DNA of 64,000 nucleotides. It comes from Pantoea sp. Cy-639 (GTDB lineage Bacteria > Pseudomonadota > Gammaproteobacteria > Pseudomonadales > Pseudomonadaceae). The stretch lies in the NCBI RefSeq assembly GCF_011752525.1, contig NZ_VWXI01000008.1, positions 169,439 through 233,438 of the forward strand, given 5' to 3'. Below, piece after piece: positions 57,507 to 64,000 of this stretch (position 1 is its first letter; each line of letters opens with the position of its first letter). A program made the position numbers and the translations under genes. The notes beneath the pieces were generated by a model. It worked only from the letters and a program-made list of their open reading frames with translations. It was not told where the DNA came from and made no database searches.

Positions 57507-58505
57507 ATGAGTGAACCCGTGCAATTCCCCCTGGCCGCCGTGGTCGGCGCCGATGAGCTGAAGCTTGCGTTGTGCCTGATCGCCATCGACCCGAAGATCG
57601 GCGGTGTTCTGATCGAAGGCCCGCGGGGCATGGCCAAGAGCACCTTGGCCCGTGGCCTGGCCGACCTGCTTGGCGACGGGCCATTCGTCACCTTGCCGCT
57701 GGGCGCCACCGAAGAGCGGCTGATCGGCACCCTGGACCTGGACGCCGCGCTGGGGCAGGGGCAGGCACGCTTCTCGCCCGGGGTGCTGGCCCAGGCCGAC
57801 GGCGGCGTGCTGTACGTGGACGAGGTCAACCTGTTGCCCGACCCACTGGTTGACCTGCTGCTGGATGTTGCCGCCAGTGGGACCAACCGTATCGAGCGTG
57901 ACGGGATTTCCCACCGCCACCCGGCGCGGTTCGTGTTGATCGGCACGATGAATCCGGAGGAGGGTGAGTTGCGCCCGCAACTGCTCGATCGCTTTGGCCT
58001 CAATGTGGCGCTGGAGGGGTTGCCGGCACCTGAGGCCCGTCAGCACATCATTCGCCGACGCCTGGCCTTCGACAGCGACCCACAGGCGTTCTGTGCCCAG
58101 TGGGCGCCAGCGCAGGAGGCGTTGCGCGCGCGTTGCCAGGCGGCTCGCGAACACCTTGAGAGCATCGCCCTGGACGACCAGGCGCTGGCCTGGATCACCG
58201 AGCGTTGCTATGCCGCCGGAGTCGATGGCTTGCGCGCTGACCTGGTCTGGCTGCGCGCCGCCCGAGCCCATGCGGCCTGGCATGGGCGTACGGTGATCGA
58301 GGAGGGCGATGTCGAGGCTGTCGCCGACTTCGCCTTGCGCCATCGCCGCCGTTCTGGCGCATCGACGCCTCCGGCCAGCGCGCCTGCCGAGCAGGCCAGC
58401 CGTCCCGAGGCCGCAGGCGGGCAGGGCGACTGGGGCGCCATGCCGCCCCAGCCTGTAGCCGCAGGTGCGCGGCGCGAGGTGCCGAACTGGGCAAAAAAGC
58501 CCTGA
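57507..58505 (+). CDS. ChlI/BchI-type AAA+ ATPase subunit of the cobalt chelatase
   Basis: 332 residues from the ATG at 57507, two bases after the cobN stop. AAA+ motifs: Walker A EGPRGMAKSTLARG, Walker B VLYVDEVNLL, sensor IGTMNPEEGELRPQLLDRFGL. The last ~45 residues form a Pro/Ala-rich linker (SGASTPPASAPAEQASRPEA), normally seen between the AAA+ and integrin domains of ChlD-type proteins. It probably replaces CobS as the motor of CobN in Pseudomonas. Confidence 0.9.
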   Translation: MSEPVQFPLAAVVGADELKLALCLIAIDPKIGGVLIEGPRGMAKSTLARGLADLLGDGPFVTLPLGATEERLIGTLDLDAALGQGQARFSPGVLAQADGGVLYVDEVNLLPDPLVDLLLDVAASGTNRIERDGISHRHPARFVLIGTMNPEEGELRPQLLDRFGLNVALEGLPAPEARQHIIRRRLAFDSDPQAFCAQWAPAQEALRARCQAAREHLESIALDDQALAWITERCYAAGVDGLRADLVWLRAARAHAAWHGRTVIEEGDVEAVADFALRHRRRSGASTPPASAPAEQASRPEAAGGQGDWGAMPPQPVAAGARREVPNWAKKP

Positions 58506-58558
58506 GCATCCGCCCCCGTGACGCCCAGGCGGCGGATGCAAGGCCACGCTCAGGCCAA

Positions 58559-59173
58559 TTGAGCGGAACCTCCCGAGGACGTTCGCGGGCCGCCGACAAT
58601 GGTCGTGTCGCCTGGCTGCCGACGCTGTTCAAGGGGCGCCCCCGACAGCGCCGCGACCTGTGCTGGCAGCAGCGCCAGGCTCAGGCGCCGGAATTGTGGC
58701 TGGTGATCGTCGATGCTTCGGCCTCCACTCGCCGGTACCAGGCCCTGGCCCAGGCCAAAGGGCTGCTGGCCAGCCTGTTCGACCAGGCCTACCGACAGCG
58801 GGCCCGGCTTGCCTTGCTCACGGCCAGTGGCGGAAAACCACAGTGGCAGCGCCATGGACTGAAAGCGTCGGCGGCGTTGCAGCCCTGGCTGCAGGCGCTC
58901 GGTGCCGGTGGCGGCACGCCTCTGCTCGCAGCGCTGGAGGAGGCCCGACACTGGTTGCATGCACGCGGCAAGCGTCTGCCTCACGAAGTGCAGCGTTGCC
59001 TGGTGCTGACCGATGGGCGACTGAAACCCTGGCAGCCGGTACAGCCATTACCGTGCACGACGCTGCTGGTGGATATTGAGCGTGCGGCCGTCCGTGTGGG
59101 GCGGGCACGACAACTTGCTGAACAGTTACAGGCCGACTACCGGCACATCGAACAGTTCAGTGTGTTGGATTGA
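58559..59173 (+). CDS. VWA-domain protein, ChlD C-terminal-type chelatase subunit
   Basis: 204 residues. VWA/integrin-I fold with the MIDAS motif DASAS (LWLVIVDASASTRRYQALAQ), GGGTPLLAALEEARHWL and the closing LVLTDGRLKPW. The AAA+ half of ChlD is missing, so the ChlI and VWA genes together make one ChlD-like unit, replacing CobT. The only start codon in range is a TTG at 58559; the frame is open further upstream, overlapping chlI, so the true N-terminus is uncertain. Followed by a palindrome and a strong terminator. Confidence 0.8.
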   Translation: MSGTSRGRSRAADNGRVAWLPTLFKGRPRQRRDLCWQQRQAQAPELWLVIVDASASTRRYQALAQAKGLLASLFDQAYRQRARLALLTASGGKPQWQRHGLKASAALQPWLQALGAGGGTPLLAALEEARHWLHARGKRLPHEVQRCLVLTDGRLKPWQPVQPLPCTTLLVDIERAAVRVGRARQLAEQLQADYRHIEQFSVLD

Positions 59174-59183
59174 ACATGCAGGG

Positions 59184-59200
59184 TGCGACAATATGTCGCA
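59184..59200. repeat. Small palindrome after the chelatase operon
   Basis: TGCGACA-ATA-TGTCGCA, a perfect 7-bp dyad 10 bases after the VWA stop. It could be an operator or part of the 3' end structure. Confidence 0.35.
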
Positions 59201-59240
59201 ATATTGAAAGTTGCTGGTCAGGCAATTGGAACCGTTGCAC

Positions 59241-59266
59241 AAGTGCGTGACGGTCACGCACTTTTT
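59241..59266 (+). terminator. Rho-independent terminator of the cobW-cobN operon
   Basis: AAGTGCGTGA-CGG-TCACGCACTT running into TTTTT: a 10-bp stem with a three-base loop and a proper T tract. Confidence 0.9.
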
Positions 59267-59278
59267 GTGCCGGCTGAA

Positions 59279-59545
59279 TTACTTTGGCATCGACCAGGGT
59301 TGCAGGTCGTAACCTTTTTCACACAGTTCCGCGCGCACTTCCTCGATCAGGCTGGCCCATTGTGCCGGATCGGTATAGACCCGCGACGATACCTGCTTGG
59401 CACCAATACGGGTGCTGGTTCGGTCGACCACGGCCAGGCTCAGCTCACCGGTGCCGTTAGGGGCATCCCAGGCAACGCACTGGAAGGGTTCGAAGGCGTG
59501 GTCGGCGATCAGCAGTGCTTCGTTGACACGGAGCGAGGCGTTCAT
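59279..59545 (-). CDS. Conserved hypothetical protein
   Basis: 88 residues from the ATG at 59545 (MNASLRVNEALL). Compact, mixed alpha/beta, no signal peptide, membrane helix or known motif (AFEPFQCVAWDAPNGTGEL, KGYDLQPWSMPK at the C-terminus). Convergent with the cobalamin operon. Composition and GC are like the core genome, which supports a real gene. Function unknown. Confidence 0.65.
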   Translation of the reverse strand: MNASLRVNEALLIADHAFEPFQCVAWDAPNGTGELSLAVVDRTSTRIGAKQVSSRVYTDPAQWASLIEEVRAELCEKGYDLQPWSMPK

Positions 59546-59694
59546 GGTTCGGTCTCTCTGTGGTCCCAAACAGCGAAATAATTGTTCCGCGGTGATATTC
59601 CGGCAAAGTATACAGCGCGGGGTTATTGCTACTGATGCTCCAAGTCAGGGTTCGAGTCACAGGCTGGCTAAAATATTTTTACGGTCCTGTCTTT

Positions 59695-59943
59695 TCAGCG
59701 CTGGATGTGACGGTGGAATTTCATGAAAATTCCCACCTCCGATAATAGAGTGCGGTCGGACTGAGCAGCGGTGATGGACGCATAAAGTTCGCTGTTTCTG
59801 TTCAGTTGTAAACCACAACTTATTGTTTCTTCTTGAAAAAATCTTATCTGATCGCTCCCAGCGCTGCGCACGGTGCTCTCACAGGTTGACGTCAGCTCGA
59901 AGGGCAGAAGGCCATCCATACGTATTTTTGACGGATCTTTCAT
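59695..59943 (-). CDS. Small hypothetical protein in AT-rich DNA
   Basis: 82 residues from the ATG at 59943 (MKDPSKIRMDGLLPFE), preceded by GGGAG at good spacing. No signal peptide, helix or motif recognised. Base composition is clearly more AT-rich than the cobalamin genes. The rest of the 59546-59998 gap holds no other candidate; AT-rich patches around 59640 and 59820 are possible promoter areas. Moderate doubt whether it is expressed. Confidence 0.35.
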   Translation of the reverse strand: MKDPSKIRMDGLLPFELTSTCESTVRSAGSDQIRFFQEETISCGLQLNRNSELYASITAAQSDRTLLSEVGIFMKFHRHIQR

Positions 59944-59998
59944 CTTCACTCCCATAGAACAGAGGCATCGCACGTTCACAAGGGAGGGGAGGCCGCTC

Positions 59999-60358
59999 AT
60001 GCACGCCTCGATGCTTGGCTATCGCTTGCTGTTTTTCACGGTATTCATGGCGTCGGTCACGAGCTGGGGGTTCCTCTGGCTCATCGGTTATGTCCGCCAG
60101 CACCCACTGGCCAATGGCAAGCCGCTGCTCAGCCCCGGAGCGGCCATGGCGCTGGGCATGGCACTGCTGCTTGGCTGCGCCGCGCTGGACTTCTACCGGA
60201 TGGGGGAGCGCCATGTACTGCTGATGACCTTGCTCAGTGTTGGCCTGCTCCTGCCTTGGGGAGCGGTGTTGCTGATCAAGTGCGGCGACCTGTTGCGCTC
60301 ACGCAGGTCGCTGCACGGGTACCGCTCTGATCAGGCCCGACGCTCGGCAGGGATCTGA
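59999..60358 (+). CDS. Small membrane protein, function unknown
   Basis: 119 residues from the ATG at 59999, preceded by GGGAGGGGAGG. Three hydrophobic helices (about 8-30, 46-63, 73-95) and a basic C-terminal tail (LLRSRRSLHGYRSDQARRSA). No family recognised. Stands alone, with convergent lipoprotein gene downstream. Confidence 0.6.
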   Translation: MHASMLGYRLLFFTVFMASVTSWGFLWLIGYVRQHPLANGKPLLSPGAAMALGMALLLGCAALDFYRMGERHVLLMTLLSVGLLLPWGAVLLIKCGDLLRSRRSLHGYRSDQARRSAGI

Positions 60359-60433
60359 AACGGCGTTAGCGGCTGTGGCCAGCATTGCTTGCTTTCGCCT
60401 TGGCTGATCGCTGCTCGGCGGCCTTTACTCCCG

Positions 60434-60934
60434 CTAGAACAACCGAACCCCAGCGGTGACTTCGACGGTTTTACTGATGTTATAGCCGACAACGCGCCAT
60501 TGCTCGGCTTCCTCGTTGAGCAGCACGGCTTCGGTGACCGTCATGTTGGCAAACGTCGACTGGCTCTGAACGGCCGCGTAATGGCCTGGCGGTGCATCGG
60601 GCAGCTGTTTCGTGAACGTGATCTGGAAATGGGCGCGTTGCTTCAATTCACCAAGCCCCATTCGCAAGCCGCTGATCCCTTTGACCCAGTTCGCTTCGGA
60701 CGTTGTCGCCTTGAGCGCCGAGCCTGCCGTAGCCCAGGTCATATCGGCACTTCCTGCATCAAGCAACAGCAGGAAAGATGCCGCGTTGCCGACCACCCGT
60801 TGCTGTAGTTGTGCAGAGCCGGGATCGGAGAGTTGCACTGTTGATGTGCTGGTGGCGGGCGCGTTGGTGTCGATCGAGACATCGCAGCCTGCGAGCATCA
60901 GCAAGCTGAGCAGTACGGTGAAACATTGCTTCAT
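60434..60934 (-). CDS. DUF4019-type lipoprotein
   Basis: 166 residues from the ATG at 60934. Lipoprotein signal with lipobox LMLAGC (Cys about 17). The domain resembles DUF4019: AASFLLLLDAGSADMTWATA, ANWVKGISGLRMGLGELKQR, YAAVQSQSTFANMTVTEAVL and EQWRVVGYNI. Likely anchored in a membrane facing the periplasm. Function unknown. A TTG-initiated extension to 61060 is unlikely because it would bury the signal. Confidence 0.72.
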   Translation of the reverse strand: MKQCFTVLLSLLMLAGCDVSIDTNAPATSTSTVQLSDPGSAQLQQRVVGNAASFLLLLDAGSADMTWATAGSALKATTSEANWVKGISGLRMGLGELKQRAHFQITFTKQLPDAPPGHYAAVQSQSTFANMTVTEAVLLNEEAEQWRVVGYNISKTVEVTAGVRLF

Positions 60935-61097
60935 GCAAAACCTCGAAGATTGAGAGGGTCCTGAGGGGGACAATTTAATCGAATACCTGAAGCAACCGCC
61001 AGTCGAGTGCGGCAAAGGGTGACCTCGCAGCTTGTGAGATACCGGAGCGGACTGCAGCAAGAGGCCAAGGGGCTGGCTCCGAATCTGTCCACCTCAC

Positions 61098-61503
61098 AAT
61101 GTTAAGCTGCGTCCGGATAATGCCACCGGCTCTGAAAAAGCTGAGATCGTCGTCGAGGTTGACCGGTCATACTCGAAGAATCTCGGTGTCCAATGGTCTG
61201 GTTCTGTTGGTAGCGGTGCCGGTACTTTGATTGGCAGCGTTCCATTGGGTCTGACACCAGCCGCTATCGCTAGGTTTGGGAGTACATCCAGGTCGTTCAA
61301 TTTGGATGCTGAGCTGAACGCAATGGAGCAGGCGGGCAGGGGGCGTGTAATCTCCAGCCCGCGCTGATCGAGTTGTTCGTAGCGTGCCGTTTTTCGGGCA
61401 GATTCCAGGGCTCAAATGGTTGTTCACCAGTAGTTCCACTGTGAAGACTGGAACGGAGCTAGTTTTGTTTCTGACGCCGCGCTTGATAGATGCGCCTATA
61501 TAA
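61098..61503 (+). pseudogene. Broken secretin (GspD/PilQ/phage pIV-type) C-terminal remnant
   Basis: Two in-register pieces of a secretin domain. The first block reads VKLRPDNATGSEKAEIVVEV, then SFNLDAELNAMEQAGRGRVI and SSPR before a TGA. About 15 bases later, in another frame, VPFFGQIPGLKWLF and KTGTELVLFLTPRLIDAPI end at TAA (61501-61503), the classic secretin C-terminus. The N-terminal half and the segment between the blocks are missing. Secretins of this size occur in type II/IV systems and in filamentous phages; the nearby dif site favours a phage source but this is inferred. Confidence 0.75.
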
Positions 61504-61531
61504 CTCAACTAAATGACTATTTAGTCGAGTT
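61502..61531 (+). terminator. AT-rich hairpin after the secretin remnant
   Basis: AACTCAACTAAAT and ATTTAGTCGAGTT pair over 13 positions with one mismatch around GACT, starting at the secretin stop codon. Low GC, unlike the other terminators here, in keeping with foreign DNA. Confidence 0.5.
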
Positions 61532-61562
61532 ATTCCGTTGCCGCATAACGAGAAGAGTGGGA

Positions 61563-61964
61563 TTACTCCTTTTTTGATCCGATCGAATCCAATTCTTGAA
61601 GAGCGTCAAGCGCTTTCTGGGTAGCGTCCTCGGACTGCTTGATTTTTTGTATCACCGAGCCGACATGATTTGAAATTTCTTTATCTTTGGCTGAGTTGGA
61701 TAGGTCGGCGGTCAGCATAACTATTTGCTTCAGGTTGCTCACATGAAAAAACGCGCTAGCCAATTCGCTGTTGATTTTTTCACTGAATATGTCTGCTTTA
61801 TCTAGAAACTGAGACGGCAGATCAATTGTGATTGACGACACTTTTTCGCCTAGCATCTTTCGAGCATTCTCATCGTTCAATAAGCAGTCGATTTGGGCGG
61901 CTGAAAAATTGTCGCATCGGAACTTTGCAACTTGGACGCGCGTAGCTCCGATTGGTGTTTTCAT
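61563..61964 (-). CDS. Hypothetical protein of the dif-flanking island
   Basis: 133 residues from the ATG at 61964. Mostly helical and charged (ENARKMLGEKVSSITIDLPS, SDATQKALDALQEL-like tail), no signal or membrane helix. The gene is strikingly AT-rich next to its surroundings and overlaps the stop of the small membrane gene by ATGA, so the two are translationally coupled. Not recognised; a phage or mobile-island accessory gene is likely. Confidence 0.6.
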   Translation of the reverse strand: MKTPIGATRVQVAKFRCDNFSAAQIDCLLNDENARKMLGEKVSSITIDLPSQFLDKADIFSEKINSELASAFFHVSNLKQIVMLTADLSNSAKDKEISNHVGSVIQKIKQSEDATQKALDALQELDSIGSKKE

Positions 61965-62101
61965 GATTTGAGCCAAGAGCTTCGCGCTCGCTTTTGCCGG
62001 TTATCACGATACCAAACACACACTGCGAAGATTGCTGCGACGGCCGTCGCCACGGCGCTGATTGCATTCCAGTCAATTTTCCAATCTGTACAAAGCCACA
62101 T
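61961..62101 (-). CDS. Small single-helix membrane protein coupled to the island gene
   Basis: 46 residues (MWLCTDWKIDWNAISAVATA and on). One hydrophobic helix (WNAISAVATAVAAIFAVCVW) then a basic tail (YRDNRQKRARSSW). The stop overlaps the next start. Such short one-helix proteins ahead of a cytosolic partner are frequent in phage and island genes. Confidence 0.55.
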   Translation of the reverse strand: MWLCTDWKIDWNAISAVATAVAAIFAVCVWYRDNRQKRARSSWLKS

Positions 62102-62268
62102 TCCGTTTCTCCGGCGCCGAGTGGAAGCAACAGCGTTGCTAAGGGCCGGCATTCAAGCATGCGTGGAACGCATCGCCAAGCGATGTTTGTACGAGCTGTA
62201 GGAGAGTGATCAAGGGCTGGGCCTGGCTTCAAATTTGGCCAACCCACGCCCCGGAAGCTCCATACGTA

Positions 62269-62296
62269 AGTGCGCATAATGTATATTATGTTAAAC
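62269..62296 (+). other. dif: Chromosomal dif site (XerC/XerD recombination site)
   Basis: 28 bp: XerC arm AGTGCGCATAA, central TGTATA, XerD arm TTATGTTAAAC. It matches the E. coli dif I recall at 26 of 28 positions (first and last bases differ); the central 6 bp and inner arm bases are perfect. dif resolves chromosome dimers at the terminus and is the entry point of filamentous phages and Xer-using elements. It lies between the island genes and the broken recombinase; the surrounding 62102-62426 has no other gene. Confidence 0.85.
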
Positions 62297-62426
62297 GACA
62301 GGTCATGTCATAAATGTTCATGAGCTACCTAGGCTGCTGATTCGACAACCCCGTTTTTTTCATCCACTCTCTCAACGGGCCATGTCCTTGGTGTTCATGG
62401 CGAGTCATTGCATGAGGTGGCTTCCG

Positions 62427-63678
62427 ATGAAGCTGATTCAATGCCGTTTCTCCTCAGGTCAACGTGTACCGCTGCTCGTGCAGACCGGAGATGCGGCGCC
62501 GTTGCCCATGCTAGTCCCATTCATCTACGTTCAACTCAAGTTACGGTACCGTGCGTACAACACGGCTGCGGCGCATCTACGCGCGATCCAGGCTTTCTAC
62601 ATCTATACGAAAGGCCGAGACCTAGATATCGATGAGGACATCTTGGCCTGCGACTTCGAGTCGATTTTGGCTTTACTGGATGGTTACGCTATCTGGCTCC
62701 AAAGCGGCCGCCACGCCGACAACCTAGTCGCCCGAATCGGCACAGCTGCAACGGTACCTTTTCCGCAGATCGATCCGCGTACCCGTGACCAATACCTGCG
62801 GCTGTTGAAGCAGTACCTGTCCTGGTGTGTCTCCCGATACATCCCTCGCGCTCGCCAAACTTCAACCTCCCTGGCTAACATCGAGTTGGCATTTGCAGAT
62901 CTCGCCGACGTCGTTGAACGGCGCTTTGAGAGCCACATCATTAATGCCCGACCCGACCGCACTCGTTACCGCAGCCTGACCGATACCCAACTCCAGATTG
63001 TTCGTACACTGATTAGCCCGGGAGCCGCGGAGAATCCGTTTCCGGAACGATTGCAGTTGCGCAATTGGCTAGATTGAATTGTTGCTGGAGACCGGTATCC
63101 GGCGTGGAGAGCTTCTGAAGCTCTACACTACGGATATCAACCAAGGTTCTCAGCACGCCTATGTCACCATCAATGACCGCGAACGTGACCCCGCCGACCC
63201 ACGTGCTGAAGAGCCTGCGCTGAAAACCCACGGACGAACCATAGGTATTTCTGCACAGTTGTATGAGGTCTACGAGCACTACATCTAGAGCGAACGGCGT
63301 CCTCTACGTGACGGCAAACCGATGAAATTGCTGCACCGCTATCTGTTCATCTCTGACAGAGGCCGCCCGCTGTCGATTCGCGCATTGTCTAACGTCCTCG
63401 ATCGGCTGTTTCTGACCATTGAACTGGCGCATCCGGGGTTGTTGCCTACTCTTTCTGCGCATGACTTTCGCCACACCTTCGCCGACCGTTTCTTGGCTTA
63501 CCTGGTCGAGCAGCGTGGGCACGATCTGGAGCGCGCCACGGACGAACTCCGGCGAGTCTGCGGTTGGGCTGAGACTTCGGCGATGCCACGTCGTTATGCA
63601 AGTCGTTATCTAGCCGAGTCGGCCAACCGCCATAACGCGCAGCGTGCCTCGGCAGCTTGGGGCCTACTTGACAGTTAA
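62427..63678 (+). pseudogene. Tyrosine recombinase/integrase pseudogene (frameshift plus amber stop)
   Basis: Three pieces of one protein. 62427-63077 gives the N-terminal SAM-like domain (SGQRVPLLVQTGDAAP, YTKGRDLDIDEDILAC, RTRDQYLRLLKQYLSWCVSR). A one-base shift near 63074 moves to the frame of LLLETGIRRGELLKLYTTD (catalytic Arg), which stops at TAG (63286-63288, probably a mutated CAG) and resumes with LFISDRGRPLSIRALSNVLD, HDFRHTFADRFL (His-x-x-Arg), and the Tyr in MPRRYASRYL. All catalytic residues survive in the wreck. The ATG at 62427 follows GAGGTGG. The TAG and shift make the gene inactive unless suppressed. Confidence 0.83.
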
Positions 63679-63689
63679 GGAGGTTCGTC

Positions 63690-63878
63690 GTGCCTAAATC
63701 AGCCGATCCCAAGCAGGCATCACCCTCCTCCTCTCTTTTGGCCTACGTATTCGAGGGCCCGGCTCTGGTTGCGATTCGAACTCGCACCAATGATCAGCCA
63801 AAGTACGTCGATACCCGTTTGCCGGTGTGGACGTGGTACGACGGCGGGCTCGCGATGACAATCGATTGGGCTGTGTAG
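63690..63878 (+). pseudogene. Truncated ORF cut by an IS3-family element
   Basis: A GTG at 63690 follows AAGGAGG and reads 62 codons (PKSADPKQASPSSSLLAYVF, LPVWTWYDGGLAM). The last codons and the TAG stop come from the IS end, so the native protein was longer. It directly follows the recombinase by 11 bases and may be a second member of a recombinase operon. Not recognised. Confidence 0.55.
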
Positions 63879-64000
63879 TGGTCTACTAACCCCGGACACC
63901 TTTTTAGGCGAAGATGATCGCCACACAGAGGTGTTCAATGAGCAGACAACGACGTACTTTCACCCCAGCCTTCAAGCGTGAGGCTGCCAGCCTGGTGCTC
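63874..64000 (+). mobile_element. Left end of an IS3-family element, runs off the window
   Basis: The end begins with TG (TGTAGTGGTCTACTAACCCC) in the manner of IS3-family inverted repeats, and the transposase orfA starts 64 bases inside. The right end is outside the window, so the family subgroup cannot be set. Confidence 0.65.
63938..64000 (+). CDS. IS3-family transposase OrfA (HTH_Tnp_1), partial
   Basis: The first 21 codons read MSRQRRTFTPAFKREAASLV, the start of the helix-turn-helix OrfA of IS3-family elements. The rest lies beyond the window. It should be followed by an orfB with a DDE domain, made by ribosomal frameshifting. Confidence 0.85.
   Translation, partial: MSRQRRTFTPAFKREAASLVL

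Noticed and set aside
61120..61510. Minus-strand ORFs over the secretin remnant
   Set aside because: The plus-strand pieces match secretin motifs in order; the antisense frames have no recognisable features.

Overview
The window is GC-rich chromosomal DNA from a fluorescent Pseudomonas, most likely of the P. putida / P. entomophila group. The support is codon use, a PagL with the P. aeruginosa catalytic numbering, a pdt-like two-partner-secretion/Ton locus, CobN paired with ChlI/ChlD-type partners, and REP-like hairpins. No rRNA, tRNA or CRISPR was seen. Families and orthologues are named from memory and motif reading; no search was run.

Layout. (1) 1-4878: gamma-glutamylation polyamine catabolism (puuA-like, polyamine-binding protein, puuB-like) with a divergent AraC regulator. 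(2) 5194-11384: two tandem subtilisin-type autotransporters. (3) 11522-13897: Sad-type aldehyde dehydrogenase and its divergent PtrR-type LysR regulator. (4) 13980-17981: a small secreted protein, pagL, an IS5-type MITE with CTAG duplication, and two valine-degradation genes. (5) 18288-25720: a puuC-like dehydrogenase, spuC-like transaminase, APC permease and P1 (beta-aminopeptidase) peptidase, with two paralogous LuxR regulators. (6) 25763-29722: D-glycerate/sugar-diacid module (MFS, CdaR, glycerate kinase). (7) 29743-32930: a GGDEF/EAL sensor overlapping a PhnD-like binding protein. (8) 33151-43254: phdA - TpsB - ExbB (fused to DUF2341/LamG) - ExbD - TonB - porin - coiled coil - YbjN - PPIase, then a LysR regulator. 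No TpsA exoprotein is present. (9) 43267-49381: alkB, a BdlA-like PAS-PAS-MCP and a RocS/EvgS-type phosphorelay. (10) 49588-59266: cobalamin genes as two divergent units, each behind its own cobalamin riboswitch (cbtB-cbtA-cobE-cobM leftwards, cobW-cobN-chlI-chlD rightwards). (11) 59279-64000: small orphan genes, then a compositionally foreign stretch with a broken secretin, two coupled small genes, a perfect-core dif site, a broken tyrosine recombinase, and a truncated ORF ended by an IS3-family element that runs off the window.

How it fits together. Modules 1, 3 and 5 together cover most of the route from putrescine to succinate, but they are scattered over 25 kb. Module 8 looks like a Ton-energised outer-membrane secretion or uptake machine related to the phosphate-regulated P. 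aeruginosa pdt locus; its missing substrate and its fused ExbB are the most unusual biology here. The dif site places the right end of the window at the replication terminus, where Xer-dependent phages and recombinases accumulate, which fits the debris around it.
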